Notes: a model not told the origin generated them from the sequence alone. A DNA stretch of 64,000 bases from Amblyomma americanum (GCF_052857255.1 NC_135497.1:186100084-186164083); one strand, 5' to 3'. Shown: positions 29,130 to 56,916, counted from the first letter of the stretch. Numbers and translations: made by a program.

Positions 29130-30820
29130 GTGTTTGTTTGTCGTGGATCCTTTTTTTGAGCCAGGTGCTTGTGCACTTTAGTATGTCGTAGGCCCGGACT
29201 GCGTCACAAGGATGGTCACGAAAAGCAGCTAAACCTTACTGTATTGCAATGTGCGCACATCTGTAAATAGCAGTGTGACCGCCGTTTTCGGCATTTTGAC
29301 GAAACTCTAAAATCTGTTAAAATCTTCTCATCGAACCGCTTTTAGAGCGAACGCAAGGTGATCAAGGAAAACTAGTTTTGATGAGCTATTATTGGTCTCG
29401 GATACTTCCTGTCTGATGATGTGGCAAATTCTCTGTGCTGTCGAAACTGATATGACAAGAGCCGGTTTTTAGAACATCGCTACGGAGAATACATTTTGCT
29501 TATTCTCAGTGTTACTTGACTGAGGTTATTTGGCATATTATCTAGCCATCTTTTGTCTCATATTTTTACGATTTATAACAACAATTTCAGTGACGGGATC
29601 TTCGTCAATACTAGGACGATCGAATCACTTTCCTTGAGAGACTCTTCTACTTGAGGCAAGGAAAACACGTTGAGAAGACGCCCACATCACATCAAGTAGC
29701 ATTTGAGGCTGCTTGACCAATTCATTGTTCAGCGATAGTCTAGCTCCTCGGGGCTGCTGAACCTGTAGCGATCTAACCACAAGGCCCATATCTCGTCCTT
29801 CTGTGAGCGGCATAGCCCTAACCCGGGACGCAGCGCAAAAAGGTTCGTCGTCAAAGGCTTTGGCGATTCGCCACTGTGAGGAGCCCTCAACCCTTAATAC
29901 TCAACGAACATTGTCCGTGTTGAATTCTGCGCTATTGATTCAGAATCCCTTAGCGTGGTGTCCACAGAAACGGAGGGTAGGTGCTTTGGAAACCACGCGA
30001 GCTTTCGTGATCTGAAAGCCCTATGGTTGGAGGCGGGAGCGATATTTCCGGCGAGGGCCTGGGGTAAACAGCTCTTTGTTTCTATAGCAGTTTAGCGTCA
30101 GCATCACCAGCTCTTAACGCGATAGCGGTAAAGGCCCCGTTCACCCGAAAATCCAGAGCCGATGTTCGTGTTTTCGGTGTCGTGAGTGAAAAATCGCAAG
30201 CTCTTGATTGCCCAGGTATTGAATGCCCAGGTATTTTTGGATGCAAAGTACAGAACGACCGTTTGCATATATGGTAATTAACCGACTTCGCTACCACGTT
30301 ATACCCTTAGGGCGGAGCTTAAGTGATCCTTCCAAGTTTTGCATGGCAGGTAGGAAAGCGCTTCCTGATGTCCCTGAGGGGCTCAAGTATGTCTCCGTAG
30401 TACGTTTGCATTACAGGATAGGTTCCCACTTCGTCGACTACCGTTTGGTTTTATGACCGCGAGCTGTGGCGTTCGTGATTTGATTCCCGGTGTGTAGAGC
30501 CCATTTTAATGTAAGTGGTTCTCAGCTGGTACCCCCATGGCGGAATATTTGGGAAGCCTTCTCGATGGGGCTACCGCTGGTGTAATTACGACTGATTGTC
30601 GGCGAGTCGAGGTTACTGTCAAGGATCTGTGCCATCTGTTTCCGTCGGCGACTGCGAGGATTTTCGTGGTCAAATAGCAGCCAGGTCGCGGCAGTGTAAC
30701 GCGAAATTCGGCGACAACTCGTGCACTACTGGAGGGGAAACCGTTGCATTTTTATCGCCTTACCGTAATATCCGGTATACAGTCCGCATGCAGTGTATAG
30801 TCCGCAACGCACAATTTTGG

Positions 30821-31081
30821 CTGCATATGGATTGTAAAACTTTTATTTCCAACAGTTTGAGAGGCTTTAGGCCCCTCGCCTAAACCACAGCCAGAATGTC
30901 CTGGCTTGTGGCGGCGTCTTCGGCCAGTTGTACGACCTTTGTCTGAATCATCAGATCGGTGCTGAATAGGAGAGCCTCCCATTGGTCAAGCGACAGAATT
31001 TTTTTCCCTCCAGGGGGGCAAAAGGGCATTTCCAATATATATTTTTGAGATCCGCGTTGTGGTGACATAGCTTCCACACAT
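30821..31081 (-). mobile_element. Retroelement 3' end with WEALL motif, unit 2
   Basis: Same copy as 11600-11860. Confidence 0.45.
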
Positions 31082-31461
31082 TTTAATATTGTGACGGATA
31101 ATAAAGACTACACATACCTGGGTTCTGGAATGTATGAGTCTGGAGACGGCTGAAGAGAAAAAAAAATACTACACTTTCCGCACTCGTTACATACACTATC
31201 AGAATCAGGCGTGCGAACAGCACATAAAATTATATTTGGCGCAGTTCAAGTATCACAAAACGTGGCAATAGAGTAACCGTCGCGAACTTTGTGCCACATT
31301 CAGCGATGCTGAAAAAGAAAAATGCTGTGCAGTGCATGTATACAGATGGTCCGCAAAGCGCAAAATATGAATTTTTTAGCATGTATAACTCGCAGACTTA
31401 TACCAGAAACAATAGTATATGTTACATAATTTCTGCCCTTCCCGCTAAAATGGCCGCTTGC

Positions 31462-31488
31462 TATATACATATATATATATATATATAT
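31462..31488. repeat. (TA)n microsatellite, unit 2, 27 bp
   Basis: Same locus, one TA fewer than unit 1. Confidence 0.9.
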
Positions 31489-31993
31489 CAAATTCTTTCT
31501 CAGTATCAGGAAATGCTAGGCATCTCATGGCAAGGAAATATGCTACAGATTAGAAATTACGACCTACACTGCGCTCATCATCCTCGTCCGTAGCGTTTTC
31601 CTCGTTCCATTTACTGACAAGCACAAGGCACCCGGAGCGTATGCAAATTCTAAATCTTCATTTCGGTAAGCACAACGAATGAATGAGTCAGATAACATTT
31701 ATTTACTTACATTCAACCGCATAAACGAACAGTTCGATCAGTGTTTAGTTTTTTTAACGGCAAGCTCATGATTCACTTAAAGATGACGAAGACGAGGTTT
31801 GCGACGTTCCGCGATGTGTTCATCTCTAAAAACTCAGATTTCCTTTAAATAATATAAGGCACACTTTTTACGCACTTCTTGGCCTTCGCCGGATTCTGAG
31901 CTGATCCCTCTTTATGGGAGTGTCATTAACCTTGCGAGACCAACGACAACCAAAGACGGTTGACCACAAATCACCTACTCCTTCAGTGCAGAT

Positions 31994-32306
31994 GTCCGCC
32001 GCGGTGACTCAGTGGTTAGGGCGCTCGACTACTGGTCCGGAGTTCCCGGGTTCGAACCCGACCGCGGCGGCTGCGTTTTTATGGAGGAAAAACGCTAAGG
32101 CGCTCGTGTGCTGTGCGATGTCAGTGCACGTTAAAGAACCCCAGGTGGCCGAAATTATTCCGGAGCCCTCCACTACGGCACCTATTCATTTCTTCTTTCA
32201 CTCCCTCCTTTATTCCTTCCCTTACGGCGCGGTTCAGGTGTCCAACGATATATGAGACAGATACTGCGCCATTTTCTTTCCCCCAAGAAACCAATTATTA
32301 TTATTA
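31994..32306 (+). mobile_element. tRNA-derived SINE, intergenic, unit 2
   Basis: Same insertion; target duplications at 31982-31993 and 32307-32318. Confidence 0.9.
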
Positions 32307-32953
32307 TTCAGCGCAGATCGGGTTTGGGGTAGGTGTCGCATTTGTCAATATACCAGCGCAAAATGTAAGCCCATGTTACGGCAGAAGGGAAGACATCACG
32401 ACAAATCCATTGCTCTCCTCACTGTAGTCGCGTCTATTTTTGTGTACTCACTTCGTGTTTACAATGCGTGAGTATCGTTACAACTGATCCTGGTTGGACG
32501 AGCGTAATGGAAACGCCTGCTAGATGCTGCGGGCATCTTGGAAGCCTAAACGCGAGAAGCAACGCGCAAGCTGTGCAACATACTCTGAAAAGCTGTTAAA
32601 ATTGTATGTACTGAATTTCGCGAGATAGGGGTCACAGTCATGTTCTCACAAAAAAAATCCTCAGCATAATTAATCCAGTTAATGAACAATTTCGAGCGTA
32701 AGGAGGCCCGTACCAAATCGCACTCAGCTTGCCACCCTTACAAATGCTGGTAAGGAATTGTCTGTTTTGCTTCTGGGGCCTGATGTTTAATTCACAGGAA
32801 GTTATTTTAAACACCTGTTTTGATGCACAGCACGGGGAAGGCGCAAATGCAACCATTTTTCGCTTAATTTTGTACACTAGGTATGCGGATATCCATGGCT
32901 ATTGAGGAAGGCTCCAATTTTGTTCCTCTTACGTTATGTTAAGGTCTGTTTAC

Positions 32954-33209
32954 ACAATGAACCCCATATCGTAGACGCCGCAGTGCCTTTGGCGGTCGTC
33001 TGCTGATACCAAGGTCGCCAGTTCGATTTCTGCCATGGCGGCCATATTTCGATGGAGGCGTAATACAAAAATACCCGTGTGCGGCAGCGACAAGTGGCGC
33101 ATGTTAAAGATCCCCATTTGGGCTAAATTATTCTGCAGCCCTCCACTACGGTGTTCCTCACACCCCATGTGTCGGTTCGAGACGTTAAAGTCGACAATTA
33201 CAAAAAATA
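32954..33209 (+). mobile_element. Old diverged SINE, intergenic, unit 2
   Basis: Same degenerate copy as 13735-13990. Confidence 0.6.
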
Positions 33210-33828
33210 AAATCTGGAGACCAGTTTTTGTGTCGCGAAACAGGCTTCGCGTGGCGTTCTACTTTCTGTTCGTAATGATCGCGCCTGGCCCGTATCTGGC
33301 CTGGCCCCGGTTGATGATGATGATAATGATGATGATTTTGTCCTCTGGTTGAATGGTACGTACCCACGGTGGGGGATTGGACAGGTTACATTGGCCCCGG
33401 TTATCTGCGCACCAGGGGTTCCAGCAGAAATTCCGATATCCTTTCTTCTGACGGCGGACCCCGGATCCTTGGCTGCCATGTTGGTGAACGTCGCACAGTG
33501 AAATGTGATGCGCATGTCTAATCCTGTTATCAGCACCTGTGATGCTGGAGGTCAGAGCAAGCGGCTGTAAGTGGATTAGGCATACGCACGGCCTGTCGCC
33601 GTGCTACGTTCACCAACATCAGACAATTGTCCGCGGGCAGTGTGCATACCTAACGCACCGAAAGCAGAACGCAACCCGGACCAAGGAACGGCAAGAGGCC
33701 CGTATTGTGAATCCACATTTACTAAAGAATTCCATGATCCATCAAAAGTATTGATCATTATACCTAGTAAAATCACTGCCCGGATGAACAATTTCTGCGC
33801 AAATTGTCTGTGTTAATAGCTTGCTGTT

Positions 33829-34034
33829 CACCAGGAATATATTGGCACATAGCCACCCAATCTGAACCTGGCAACGTTTGGCAGAAGGTTAGGTGGGTGG
33901 ATGAGATTAAGAGGTTTGCAGGCATAAGGTGGGTGCAGCTGGCAAAGGACAGGAATAACTGGAGAGCCATGGGAGAAGCCTTTGACCTGCAGTGAGCGTA
34001 GTCGGGCTGAAGACAGCGATGATGATAATGACCC
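33829..34034 (+). mobile_element. LINE 3' end, unit 2
   Basis: Same 5'-truncated copy as 14610-14815. Confidence 0.75.
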
Positions 34035-34078
34035 ACCCAAACCCCCAACCCAACCTCCCATACCCACACCCAACCCCT

Positions 34079-34264
34079 TCCTCCCAATGGGAAGCCACTG
34101 TTTCGAGAGCACAAACCAGGATGACCAGCGCAGACTGATCGACCAGGCAAGCCCGATTGGAACAGATAATGAGGCCCTGGACTCCGGTCTCTAACCTCTT
34201 GTGGCTACAGTCAGGCTGCTGCTGCTGCTAATGATGATGAAATAAAGTTTTCCAATTGGTCGGT
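34079..34264 (+). mobile_element. Second retroelement 3' end, unit 2
   Basis: Same copy as 14860-15045. Confidence 0.4.
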
Positions 34265-34525
34265 AACATTCAAACTTTAGAACCGACCGCACGCGCACAA
34301 ATCGAAAGGTTAGAAAAGTGAAAAAATTATGCTGCAGAATGCACGTTAGTTCTTTCGAGCGAAACCAATTCCAAGCACAGAGAAAAGAAAGTAGAAGAGG
34401 CCGAGTTTGCCCCTGCAGCCAGTTGAGAGAACCCCGTTGTGCCGGAAGCTTTGCGATACGAAAAATAGTTCGCGTTGTACGGCGCATATCGTTTACACGG
34501 CATCCTGTACGTGAACTGAAGGTCT

Positions 34526-34534
34526 TATATATAA
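34526..34534 (+). promoter_or_regulatory. TATA box of copy C
   Basis: Same TATATATAA at the same distance (205 bases) from the ATG at 34731. Surrounding bases differ from copy B by single substitutions (for example near 34504), so copy C keeps its core promoter despite the damage at its 3' end. Confidence 0.6.
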
Positions 34535-34730
34535 GCTCTGAAACGCATTTACTATGGCAGGAACAGGCTGCGGCACTACTTTATGCGCTATTGAGTCGAC
34601 ACGCGTACACATAGGAACAGAGTTGAGGAAGAAGTGAGCGTTGATGCGGCGCAAGGCTACAAATGCGTGGACCCTTGACCCGGGCAGGCAGTCGGCATCT
34701 TGACAGCTGAGTCTCGGAGTGGCATCGAAC

Positions 34731-48308
<13,578 letters not shown>

Positions 48309-48341
48309 TTTGTGTGCAGTGCTTTTTTTCTTTCGGTTTAC

Positions 48342-48347
48342 AATAAA
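48342..48347 (+). terminator. Polyadenylation signal of copy C
   Basis: AATAAA is retained in the copy whose last intron has lost its donor. Confidence 0.8.
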
Positions 48348-50039
48348 GTGTTTGTTTGTCGTGGATCCTTCTTTTTGAGCCAGGTGCTTGTGCACTTTAG
48401 TATGTCGTAGGCCCGGACTGCGTCACAAGGATGGTCACGCAAAGCAGCTAAACCTTACTGTATTGCAATGTGCGCACATCTGTAAATAGCAGTGTGACCG
48501 CCGTTTTCGGCATTTTGACGAAACTCTAAAATCTGTTAAAATCTTCTCATCGAACCGCTTTTAGAGCGAACGCAAGGTGATCAAGGAAAACTAGTTTTGA
48601 TGAGCTATTATTGGTCTCGGATACTTCCTGTCTGATGATGTGGCAAATTCTCTGTGCTGTCGAAACTGATATGACAAGAGCCGGTTTTTAGAACATCGCT
48701 ACGGAGAATACATTTTGCTTATTCTCAGTGTTACTTGACTGAGGTTATTTGGCATATTATCTAGCCATCTTTTGTCTCATATTTTTACGATTTTTAACAA
48801 AAATTTCAGTGACGGGATCTTCGTCAATACTAGGACGATCGAATCACTTTCCTTGAGAGACTCTTCTACTTGAGGCAAGGAAAACACGTTGAGAAGACGC
48901 CCACATCACATCAAGTAGCATTTGAGGCTGCTTGACCAATTCATTGTTCAGCGATAGTCTAGCTCCTCGGGGCAGCTGAACCTGTAGCGATCTAACCACA
49001 AGGCCCATATCTCGTCCTTCTGTGAGCGGCATAGCCCTAACCCGGGACGCAGCGCAAAAAGGTTCGTCGTCAAAGGCTTTGGCGATTCGCCACTGTGAGG
49101 AGCCCTCAACCCTTAATACTCAACGAACATTGTCCGTGTTGAATTCTGCGCTATTGATTCAGAATCCCTTAGCGTGGTGTCCACAGAAACGGAGGGTAGG
49201 TGCTTTGGAAACCACGCGAGCTTTCGTGATCTGAAAGCCCTATGGTTGGAGGCGGGAGCGATATTTCCGGCGAGGGCCTGGGGTAAACAGCTCTTTGTTT
49301 CTATAGCAGTTTAGCGTCAGCATCACCAGCTCTTAACGCGATAGCGGTAAAGGCCCCGTTCACCCGAAAATCCAGAGCCGATGTTCGTGTTTTCGGTGTC
49401 GTGAGTGAAAAATCGCAAGCTCTTGATTGCCCAGGTATTGAATGCCCAGGTATTTTTGGATGCAAAGTACAGAACGACCGTTTGCATATATGGTAATTAA
49501 CCGACTTCGCTACCGCGTTATACCCTTAGGGCGGAGCTTAAGTGATCCTTCCAAGTTTTGCATGGCAGGTAGGAAAGCGCTTCCTGATGTCCCTGAGGGG
49601 CTCAAGTATGTCTCCGTAGTACGTTTGCATTACAGGATAGGTTCCCACTTCGTCGACTACCGTTTGGTTTTATGACCGCGAGCTGTGGCGTTCGTGATTT
49701 GATTCCCGGTGTGTAGAGCCCATTTTAATGTAAGTGGTTCTCAGCTGGTACCCCCATGGCGGAATATTTGGGAAGCCTTCTCGATGGGGCTACCGCTGGT
49801 GTAATTACGACTGATTGTCGGCGAGTCGAGGTTACTGTCAAGGATCTGTGCCATCTGTTTCCGTCGGCGACTGCGAGGATTTTCGTGGTCAAATAGCAGC
49901 CAGGTCGCGGCAGTGTAACGCGAAATTCGGCGACAACTCGTGCACTACTGGAGTGGAAACCGTTGCATTTTTATCGCCTTACCGTAATATCCGGTATACA
50001 GTCCGCACGCAGTGTATAGTCCGCAACGCACAATTTTGG

Positions 50040-50300
50040 CTGCATATGGAATGTAAAACTTTTATTTCCAACAGTTTGAGAGGCTTTAGGCCCCTCGCCT
50101 AAACCACAGCCAGAATGTCCTGGCTTGTGGCGGCGTCTTCGGCCAGTTGTACGACCTTTGTCTGAATCATCAGATCGGTGCTGAATAGGAGAGCCTCCCA
50201 TTGGTCAAGCGACAGAATTTTTTTCCCTCCAGGGGGGCAAAAGGGCATTTCCAATATATATTTTTGAGATCCGCGTTGTGGTGACATAGCTTCCACACAT
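50040..50300 (-). mobile_element. Retroelement 3' end with WEALL motif, unit 3
   Basis: Same copy as 11600-11860. Confidence 0.45.
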
Positions 50301-50679
50301 TTTAATATTGTGACGGATAATAAAGACTACACATACCTGGGTTCTGGAATGTATGAGTCTGGAGACGGCTGAAGAGAAAAAAAATACTACACTTTCCGCA
50401 CTCGTTACATACACTATCAGAATCAGGCGTGCGAACAGCACATAAAATTATATTTGGCGCAGTTCAAGTATCACAAAACGTGGCAATAGAGTAACCGTCG
50501 CGAACTTTGTGCCACATTCAGCGATGCTGAAAAAGAAAAATGCTGTGCAGTGCATGTATACAGATGGTCCGCAAAGCGCAAAATATGAATTTTTTAGCAT
50601 GTATAACTCGCAGACTTATACCAGAAACAATAGTATATGTTACATAATTTCTGCCCTTCCCCCTAAACGAGCCGCTTGC

Positions 50680-50702
50680 TATATACATATATATATATAT
50701 AT
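50680..50702. repeat. (TA)n microsatellite, unit 3, 23 bp
   Basis: Same locus, three TA fewer than unit 1. Confidence 0.9.
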
Positions 50703-51207
50703 CAAATTCTTTCTCAGTATCAGGAAATGCTAGGCATCTCATGGCAAGGAAATATGCTACAGATTAGAAATTGCGACCTACACTGCGCTCATCATCCTCG
50801 TCCGTAGCGTTTTCCTCGTTCCATTTACTGACAAGCACAAGGCACTCCGAGCGTATGCAAATTCTAAAGCTTCATTTCGGTAAGCACAACGAATGAATGA
50901 GTCAGATAACATTTATTTACTTACATTTAACCACATAAACGAACAGTTCGATCAGTGTTTAGTTTTTTTAACGGCAAGCTCATGATTCACTTAAAGATGA
51001 CGAAGACGAGGTTTGCGACGTTCCGCGATGTGTTCATCTCTAAAAACTCAGATTTCCTTTAAATAATATAAGGCACACTTTTTACGCACTTCTTGGCCTT
51101 CGCCGGATTCTGAGCTGATCCCTCTTTATGGGAGTGTCATTAACCTTGCGAGACCAACGACAACCAAAGACGGTTGACCACAAATCACCTACTCCTTCAG
51201 TGCAGAT

Positions 51208-51520
51208 GTCCGCCGCGGTGACTCAGTGGTTAGGGCGCTCGACTACTGATCCGGAGTTCCCGGGTTCGAACCCGACCGCGGCGGCTGCGTTTTTATGGAG
51301 GAAAAACGCTAAGGCGCTCGTGTGCTGTGCGATGTCAGTGCACGTTAAAGAACCCCAGGTGGTCGAAATTATTCCGGAGCCCTCCACTACGGCACCTATT
51401 CATTTCTTCTTTCACTCCCTCCTTTATTCCTTCCCTTACGGCGCGGTTCAGGTGTCCAACGATATATGAGACAGATACTGCGCCATTTTCTTTCCCCCAA
51501 GAAACCAATTATTATTATTA
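51208..51520 (+). mobile_element. tRNA-derived SINE, intergenic, unit 3
   Basis: Same insertion; target duplications at 51196-51207 and 51521-51532. Confidence 0.9.
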
Positions 51521-52167
51521 TTCAGCGCAGATCGGGTTTGGGGTAGGTGTCGCATTTGTAAATATACCAGCGCAAAATGTAAGCCCATGTTACGGCAGAA
51601 GGGAAGACATCACGACAAATCCATTGCTCTCCTCACTGTAGTCGCGTCTATTTTTGTGTACTCACTTCGTTTTTACAATGCGTGAGTATCGTTACAACTG
51701 ATCCTGGTTGGACGAGCGTAATGGAAACGCCTGCTAGATGCTGCGGGCATCTTGGAAGCCTAAACGCGAGAAGCAACGCGCAAGCTGTGCAACATACTCT
51801 GAAAAGCTGTTAAAATTGTATGCACTGAATTTCGCGAGATAGGGGTCACAGTCATGTTCACACAAAAAAAATCCTCAGCATAATTAATCCAGTTAATGAA
51901 CAATTTCGAGCGTAAGGAGGCCCGTACCAAATCGCACTCAGCTTGCCACCCTTACAAATGCTGGTAAGGAATTGTCTGTTTTGCTTCTGGGGCCTGATGT
52001 TTAATTCACAGGAAGTTATTTTAAACACCTGTTTTGATGCACAGCACGGGGAAGGCGCAAATGCAACCATTTTTCGCTTAATTTTGTACACTAGGTATGC
52101 GGATATCCATGGCTATTGAGGAAGGCTCCAATTTTGTTCCTCTTACGTTATGTTAAGGTCTGTTTAC

Positions 52168-52423
52168 ACAATGAACCCCATATCGTAGACGCCGCAGTGC
52201 CTTTGGCGGTCGTCTGCTGATACCAAGGTCGCCAGTTCGATTTCTGCCATGGCGGCCATATTTCGATGGAGGCGTAATACAAAAATACCCGTGTGCGGCA
52301 GCGACAAGTGGCGCATGTTAAAGATCCCCATTTGGGCTAAATTATTCTGCAGCCCTCCACTACGGTGTTCCTCACACCCCATGTGTCGGTTCGAGACGTT
52401 AAAGTCGACAATTACAAAAAATA
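52168..52423 (+). mobile_element. Old diverged SINE, intergenic, unit 3
   Basis: Same degenerate copy as 13735-13990. Confidence 0.6.
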
Positions 52424-53042
52424 AAATCTGGAGACCAGTTTTTGTGTCGCGAAACAGGCTTCGCGTGGCGTTCTACTTTCTGTTCGTAATGATCGCGCCT
52501 GGCCCGTATCTGGCCTGGCCCCGGTTGATGATGATGATAATGATGATGATTTTGTCCTCTGGTTGAATGGTACGTACCCACGGTGGGGGATTGGACAGGT
52601 TACATTGGCCCCGGTTATCTGCGCACCAGGGGTTCCAGCAGAAATTCCGATATCCTTTCTTCTGACGGCGGACCCCGGATCCTTGGCTGCCATGTTGGTG
52701 AACGTCGCACAGTGAAATGTGATGCGCATGTCTAATCCTGTTATCAGCACCTGTGATGCTGGAGGTCAGAGCAAGCGGCTGTAAGTGGATTAGGCATACG
52801 CACGGCCTGTCGCCGTGCTACGTTCACCAACATCAGACAATTGTCCGCGGGCAGTGTGCATACCTAACGCACCGAAAGCAGAACGCAACCCGGACCAAGG
52901 AACGGCAAGAGGCCCGTATTGTGAATCCACATTTACTAAAGAATTCCATGATCCATCAAAAGTATTGATCATTATACCTAGTAAAATCACTGCCCGGATG
53001 AACAATTTCTGCGCAAATTGTCTGTGTTAATAGCTTGCTGTT

Positions 53043-53248
53043 CACCAGGAATATATTGGCACATAGCCACCCAATCTGAACCTGGCAACGTTTGGCAGAA
53101 GGTTAGGTGGGTGGATGAGATTAAGAGGTTTGCAGGCATAAGGTGGGTGCAGCTGGCAAAGGACAGGAATAACTGGAGAGCCATGGGAGAAGCCTTTGAC
53201 CTGCAGTGAGCGTAGTCGGGCTGAAGACAGCGATGATGATAATGACCC
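53043..53248 (+). mobile_element. LINE 3' end, unit 3
   Basis: Same 5'-truncated copy as 14610-14815. Confidence 0.75.
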
Positions 53249-53292
53249 ACCCAAACCCCCAACCCAACCTCCCATACCCACACCCAACCCCT

Positions 53293-53478
53293 TCCTCCCA
53301 ATGGGAAGCCACTGTTTCGAGAGCACAAACCAGGATGACCAGCGCAGACTGATCGACCAGGCAAGCCCGATTGGAACAGATAATGAGGCCCTGGACTCAG
53401 GTCTCTAACCTCTTGTGGCTACAGTCAGGCTGCTGCTGCTGCTAATGATGATGAAATAAAGTTTTCCAATTGGTCGGT
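53293..53478 (+). mobile_element. Second retroelement 3' end, unit 3
   Basis: Same copy as 14860-15045. Confidence 0.4.
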
Positions 53479-53739
53479 AACATTCAAACTTTAGAACCGA
53501 CCGCACGCGCACAAATCGAAAGGTTAGAAAAGTGAAAAAATTATGCTGCAGAATGCACGTTAGTTCTTTCGAGCGAAACCAATTCCAAGCACAGAGAAAA
53601 GAAAGTAGAAGAGGCCGAGTTTGCCCCTGCAGCCAGTTGAGAGAACCCCGTTGTGCCGGAAGCTTTGCGATACGAAAAATAGTTCGCGTTGTACGGCGCA
53701 TATCGTTTACACGGCATCCTGTACGTGAACTGAAGGTCT

Positions 53740-53748
53740 TATATATAA
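53740..53748 (+). promoter_or_regulatory. TATA box of copy D
   Basis: TATATATAA, 205 bases before the ATG at 53945. Confidence 0.6.
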
Positions 53749-53944
53749 GCTCTGAAACGCATTTACTATGGCAGGAACAGGCTGCGGCACTACTTTATGC
53801 GCTATTGAGTCGACACGCGTACACATAGGAACAGAGTTGAGGAAGAAGTGAGCGTTGATGCGGCGCAAGGCTACAAATGCGTGGACCCTTGACCCGGGCA
53901 GGCAGTCGGCATCTTGACAGCTGAGTCTCGGAGTGGCATCGAAC

Positions 53945-56399
53945 ATGCGCGAGATAGTCCACATCCAGACAGGCCAGTGTGGCAACCAGATTGGGGCGAA
54001 GGTAAGCCACCTCTACCACCTCGTGGGTTATTTCACGGCTCAGGGGATCGCGGTTGCCATTCGCTCCCAGTGCCGGTCGCGGCGCGTTTTACGTTGGTGA
54101 TTACGTTGCGTCCTAAACGCCACGTACTAGAATCTCGTTTCAGGATACGGGCGAAAGCAATTGCCTGTGAAGCAGTCGCGGCTTTTACCAGACGTACCGC
54201 TTTCGTTCTAAGTTGTGGCCTCTTTGCGTTGGACAATGTTGAGCCCTAGCTAATGCTCATCGAATCTCCTGTTCTTGACAACTCCTTTCGCTCTGACCTT
54301 TTAATTACTGCTCGCGCTTTGAGAGCGTTGAGATATTGTTGTTGTTTTATGGCATATAGCTCAGACTTTATTCCCGGTTGTAAAAAAATTCGAGACAATC
54401 GGTCTTGGCGGAGAGGTGACATGGAACAGTTTTATGGCAAATGACTGCCGCAAAGCGATCGGCGAAAATTCTTCGCCGGAATTTTTTTTCGCACGACCTA
54501 GTTTTCGCGTTTGATGCAATTCAAAGGCCTCAAGTGATCTTAGGCCCTGCCGGGTTTCCGCCATCAGCAAGACACATGGCAGGTGAGAATCGATGGCAGT
54601 TGACGAGTTGACTCCAAAATCCAGTTGACAAGTGTAACTGTAGCAGTTATGTTGCTTTCGCTGTGAATTACATCCTCTAACTATGCTTTGACTGCCACCA
54701 CCGCGCGATGTGACGCCACTCTCATTACTGAATTCTTTTCCCGTCTGCAGTTTTGGGAGGTGATTTCCGATGAGCATGGCATCGATCCAAGCGGGGCGTA
54801 CCATGGCGATTCGGACCTCCAGTTGGAGCGCATCAATGTCTACTACAATGAGGCCTCCGGTACGCGTCTGGCTGTATTTCGGTTGATAATTTCACTTTGA
54901 AGCTTCCCCGTCGAGTTGATCTTGCTTTGCGGCTGTTTCGCACTGCTAATCATTACGGAAATTTGCCGGGCCGTTTGGCACATGACTTCAACAGAAGCAG
55001 CAAGCGAAACACAAAACCGAACGCTGTGTGTATGGTTGTCTCTTATTCTCGGTCCTGCCTTAATAGCGCTGTTTGTGCTGTTAAGCTGATATCTGGCCTG
55101 TCAATGGAGCTTCTTCAACGGCAGGCCTTTGCTCTTCAAGCTTTAAATTCTACAACCGATCGCGCAAATCTAGTTAGGTCAAAGTGCAACGTCTAGTGAC
55201 CTCTTCTCCTTGCGGCATGTTATGTTAGGCCATAGCAGCTTTTCAGGTTGCATTGCCACAAGTACCGCAGGGATTAGCTTGAAGGTTCTTGACCAAAGCA
55301 TTTTTTTCATAGGCAATGAATGTTCACAACGCGAATGAGTTTTCAATAATAATAATAATAATAATAATAATAATTGGTATTGGGGGAAGGAAATGGCGCA
55401 GTGTCGGTCTCATATATCGGCGGACACTTGAACCGCGCCGCAAGGGAAGGCATAAAGGTGGGAGTGAAAGAAGAAAGGAAGAGAGAGGTGCCGTAGTGGA
55501 GTGCTCCAGAATAATTTTGACCACCTGGGGATCTTTAACGTGCTCTGACATCGCAAAGCACACGGGCGCCTTAGCGTTTTTCCTCCATAAAAACGCAGCC
55601 GCCGCGGTCGGGTTCGAACCCGGGTTCTGAATTCCCTCGTCAGGTTTGACGAGGACATAGTCCGTCTCCCCTCTACTACGTTTCCTTTTGCTACAGTGAG
55701 TTTGTAAGGAGTTTTTAATTCTATGTTGGCTAATACCGCCGCTGTGCTTCATTTGGAAGGGGCTCGCTCATGACATCCATGATTTGGCGGACGCATTTCT
55801 ATGGAGGCGAGATCATAAAGAGCCGTGTGTTCTGCGATCTTATTGCGCGTAAAGTAACCCGAGGTGGTACAAATTTATCCAGAGGCCGGCACTACTGCGT
55901 TGATGACAACCCATGTACAGTATTCGGAATGTTAATCCCATATAGGACACCGTAAGTTTAGTAATACGAAACAGATTCGAAACCGGAGTCGCAACAGGAC
56001 GTTAATGTAGTGACATCATTTTGATCCATCTCAATTTATCTATCATTTCACCTTCTGTTTTTCTGCTGTAAGATATTTGAATATTTTATTATTAAATATA
56101 ACTGGATCTGCTGTTTAAAGGCCGGGAGGTGGCGCAAGAACCTAGTAGTGCCGCTTTTATTTGCTATGACACCTACAGTTGGCGCGCTCCATTTTCATTT
56201 CTTTAACTGGCTTTGTTGTGACGCAGGTACTTGAAATAACTGCACGGTATCTTTGTTGCCGCTAAGTGATATTTGTTTTTTGTTTGAGGAGGTAAATACG
56301 TGCCTCGGGCCATCCTGGTTGACTTGGAGCCGGGAACCATGGACGCCGTCCGCTCGGGACCGTTTGGACCACTCTTCCGGCCGGATAACTTTGTGTTCG
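53945..56399 (+). CDS. Beta-tubulin, copy D (exons 1-3; 3' part outside window)
   Basis: Exons 53945-54001, 54751-54859 and 56289-56399 encode residues 1-92 plus the first base of codon 93. The sequence then enters intron 3, which continues to the window end. The donors (gtaagc, gtacgc, gtaagg) and acceptors match copies B and C, and the encoded residues are identical to theirs. Nothing in the visible part is broken; the state of exons 4-7 is unknown. Confidence 0.95.
55345..55708 (-). mobile_element. SINE with atypical head, tubulin intron 2, copy D
   Basis: Same insertion with a shorter TAA tail; one target duplication has changed to GAGTTTTC (55337-55344), the other is at 55709-55716. Confidence 0.75.
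55774..55954 (+). mobile_element. Old diverged SINE fragment, intron 2, copy D
   Basis: Same fragment as 17350-17530. Confidence 0.5.
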
Positions 56400-56916
56400 G
56401 TAAGGGGCTTCTCGGCTTAAAACCTACTACATAAACACATCCACAAGAGCGCACAGTATAGACTAATCTTTAAAGCGTACAACTGGCTTAATTTGTACCC
56501 ACATCCCTGTACGCACAGCGAATCCTCGCTCAGTGTAATCCAGTCCGAGTAACAGTCAGTTTAATACAGCCACGCAATCACGTACTTCGAGTTTGATCTA
56601 TGGACATTCTCATCAGTTCCTTGCGAAACCTAGGCCGCCAAGATTGAGACGCAACCTTGGTGGTTAATCAAGAATGTAGTGCGCCGTGAAAAGAGCATAT
56701 TACGAGAGAAGAAACACATGGGCCATTTCGAAAATAAAATGAATTGGAATCGATGATATACAAGGCAAAAGCTGTCGGCGTTCAATGTGTTCATTAACGT
56801 GGACACCATTCTAGACGCTTAAGGTAGTGCGTAAACTGGCTCCCCGGGTCAGTGGACGTTTCACTCACCCTTCGAGGTACGTGACGATGGTGAAGACATG
56901 TGGGCTGCATACATTA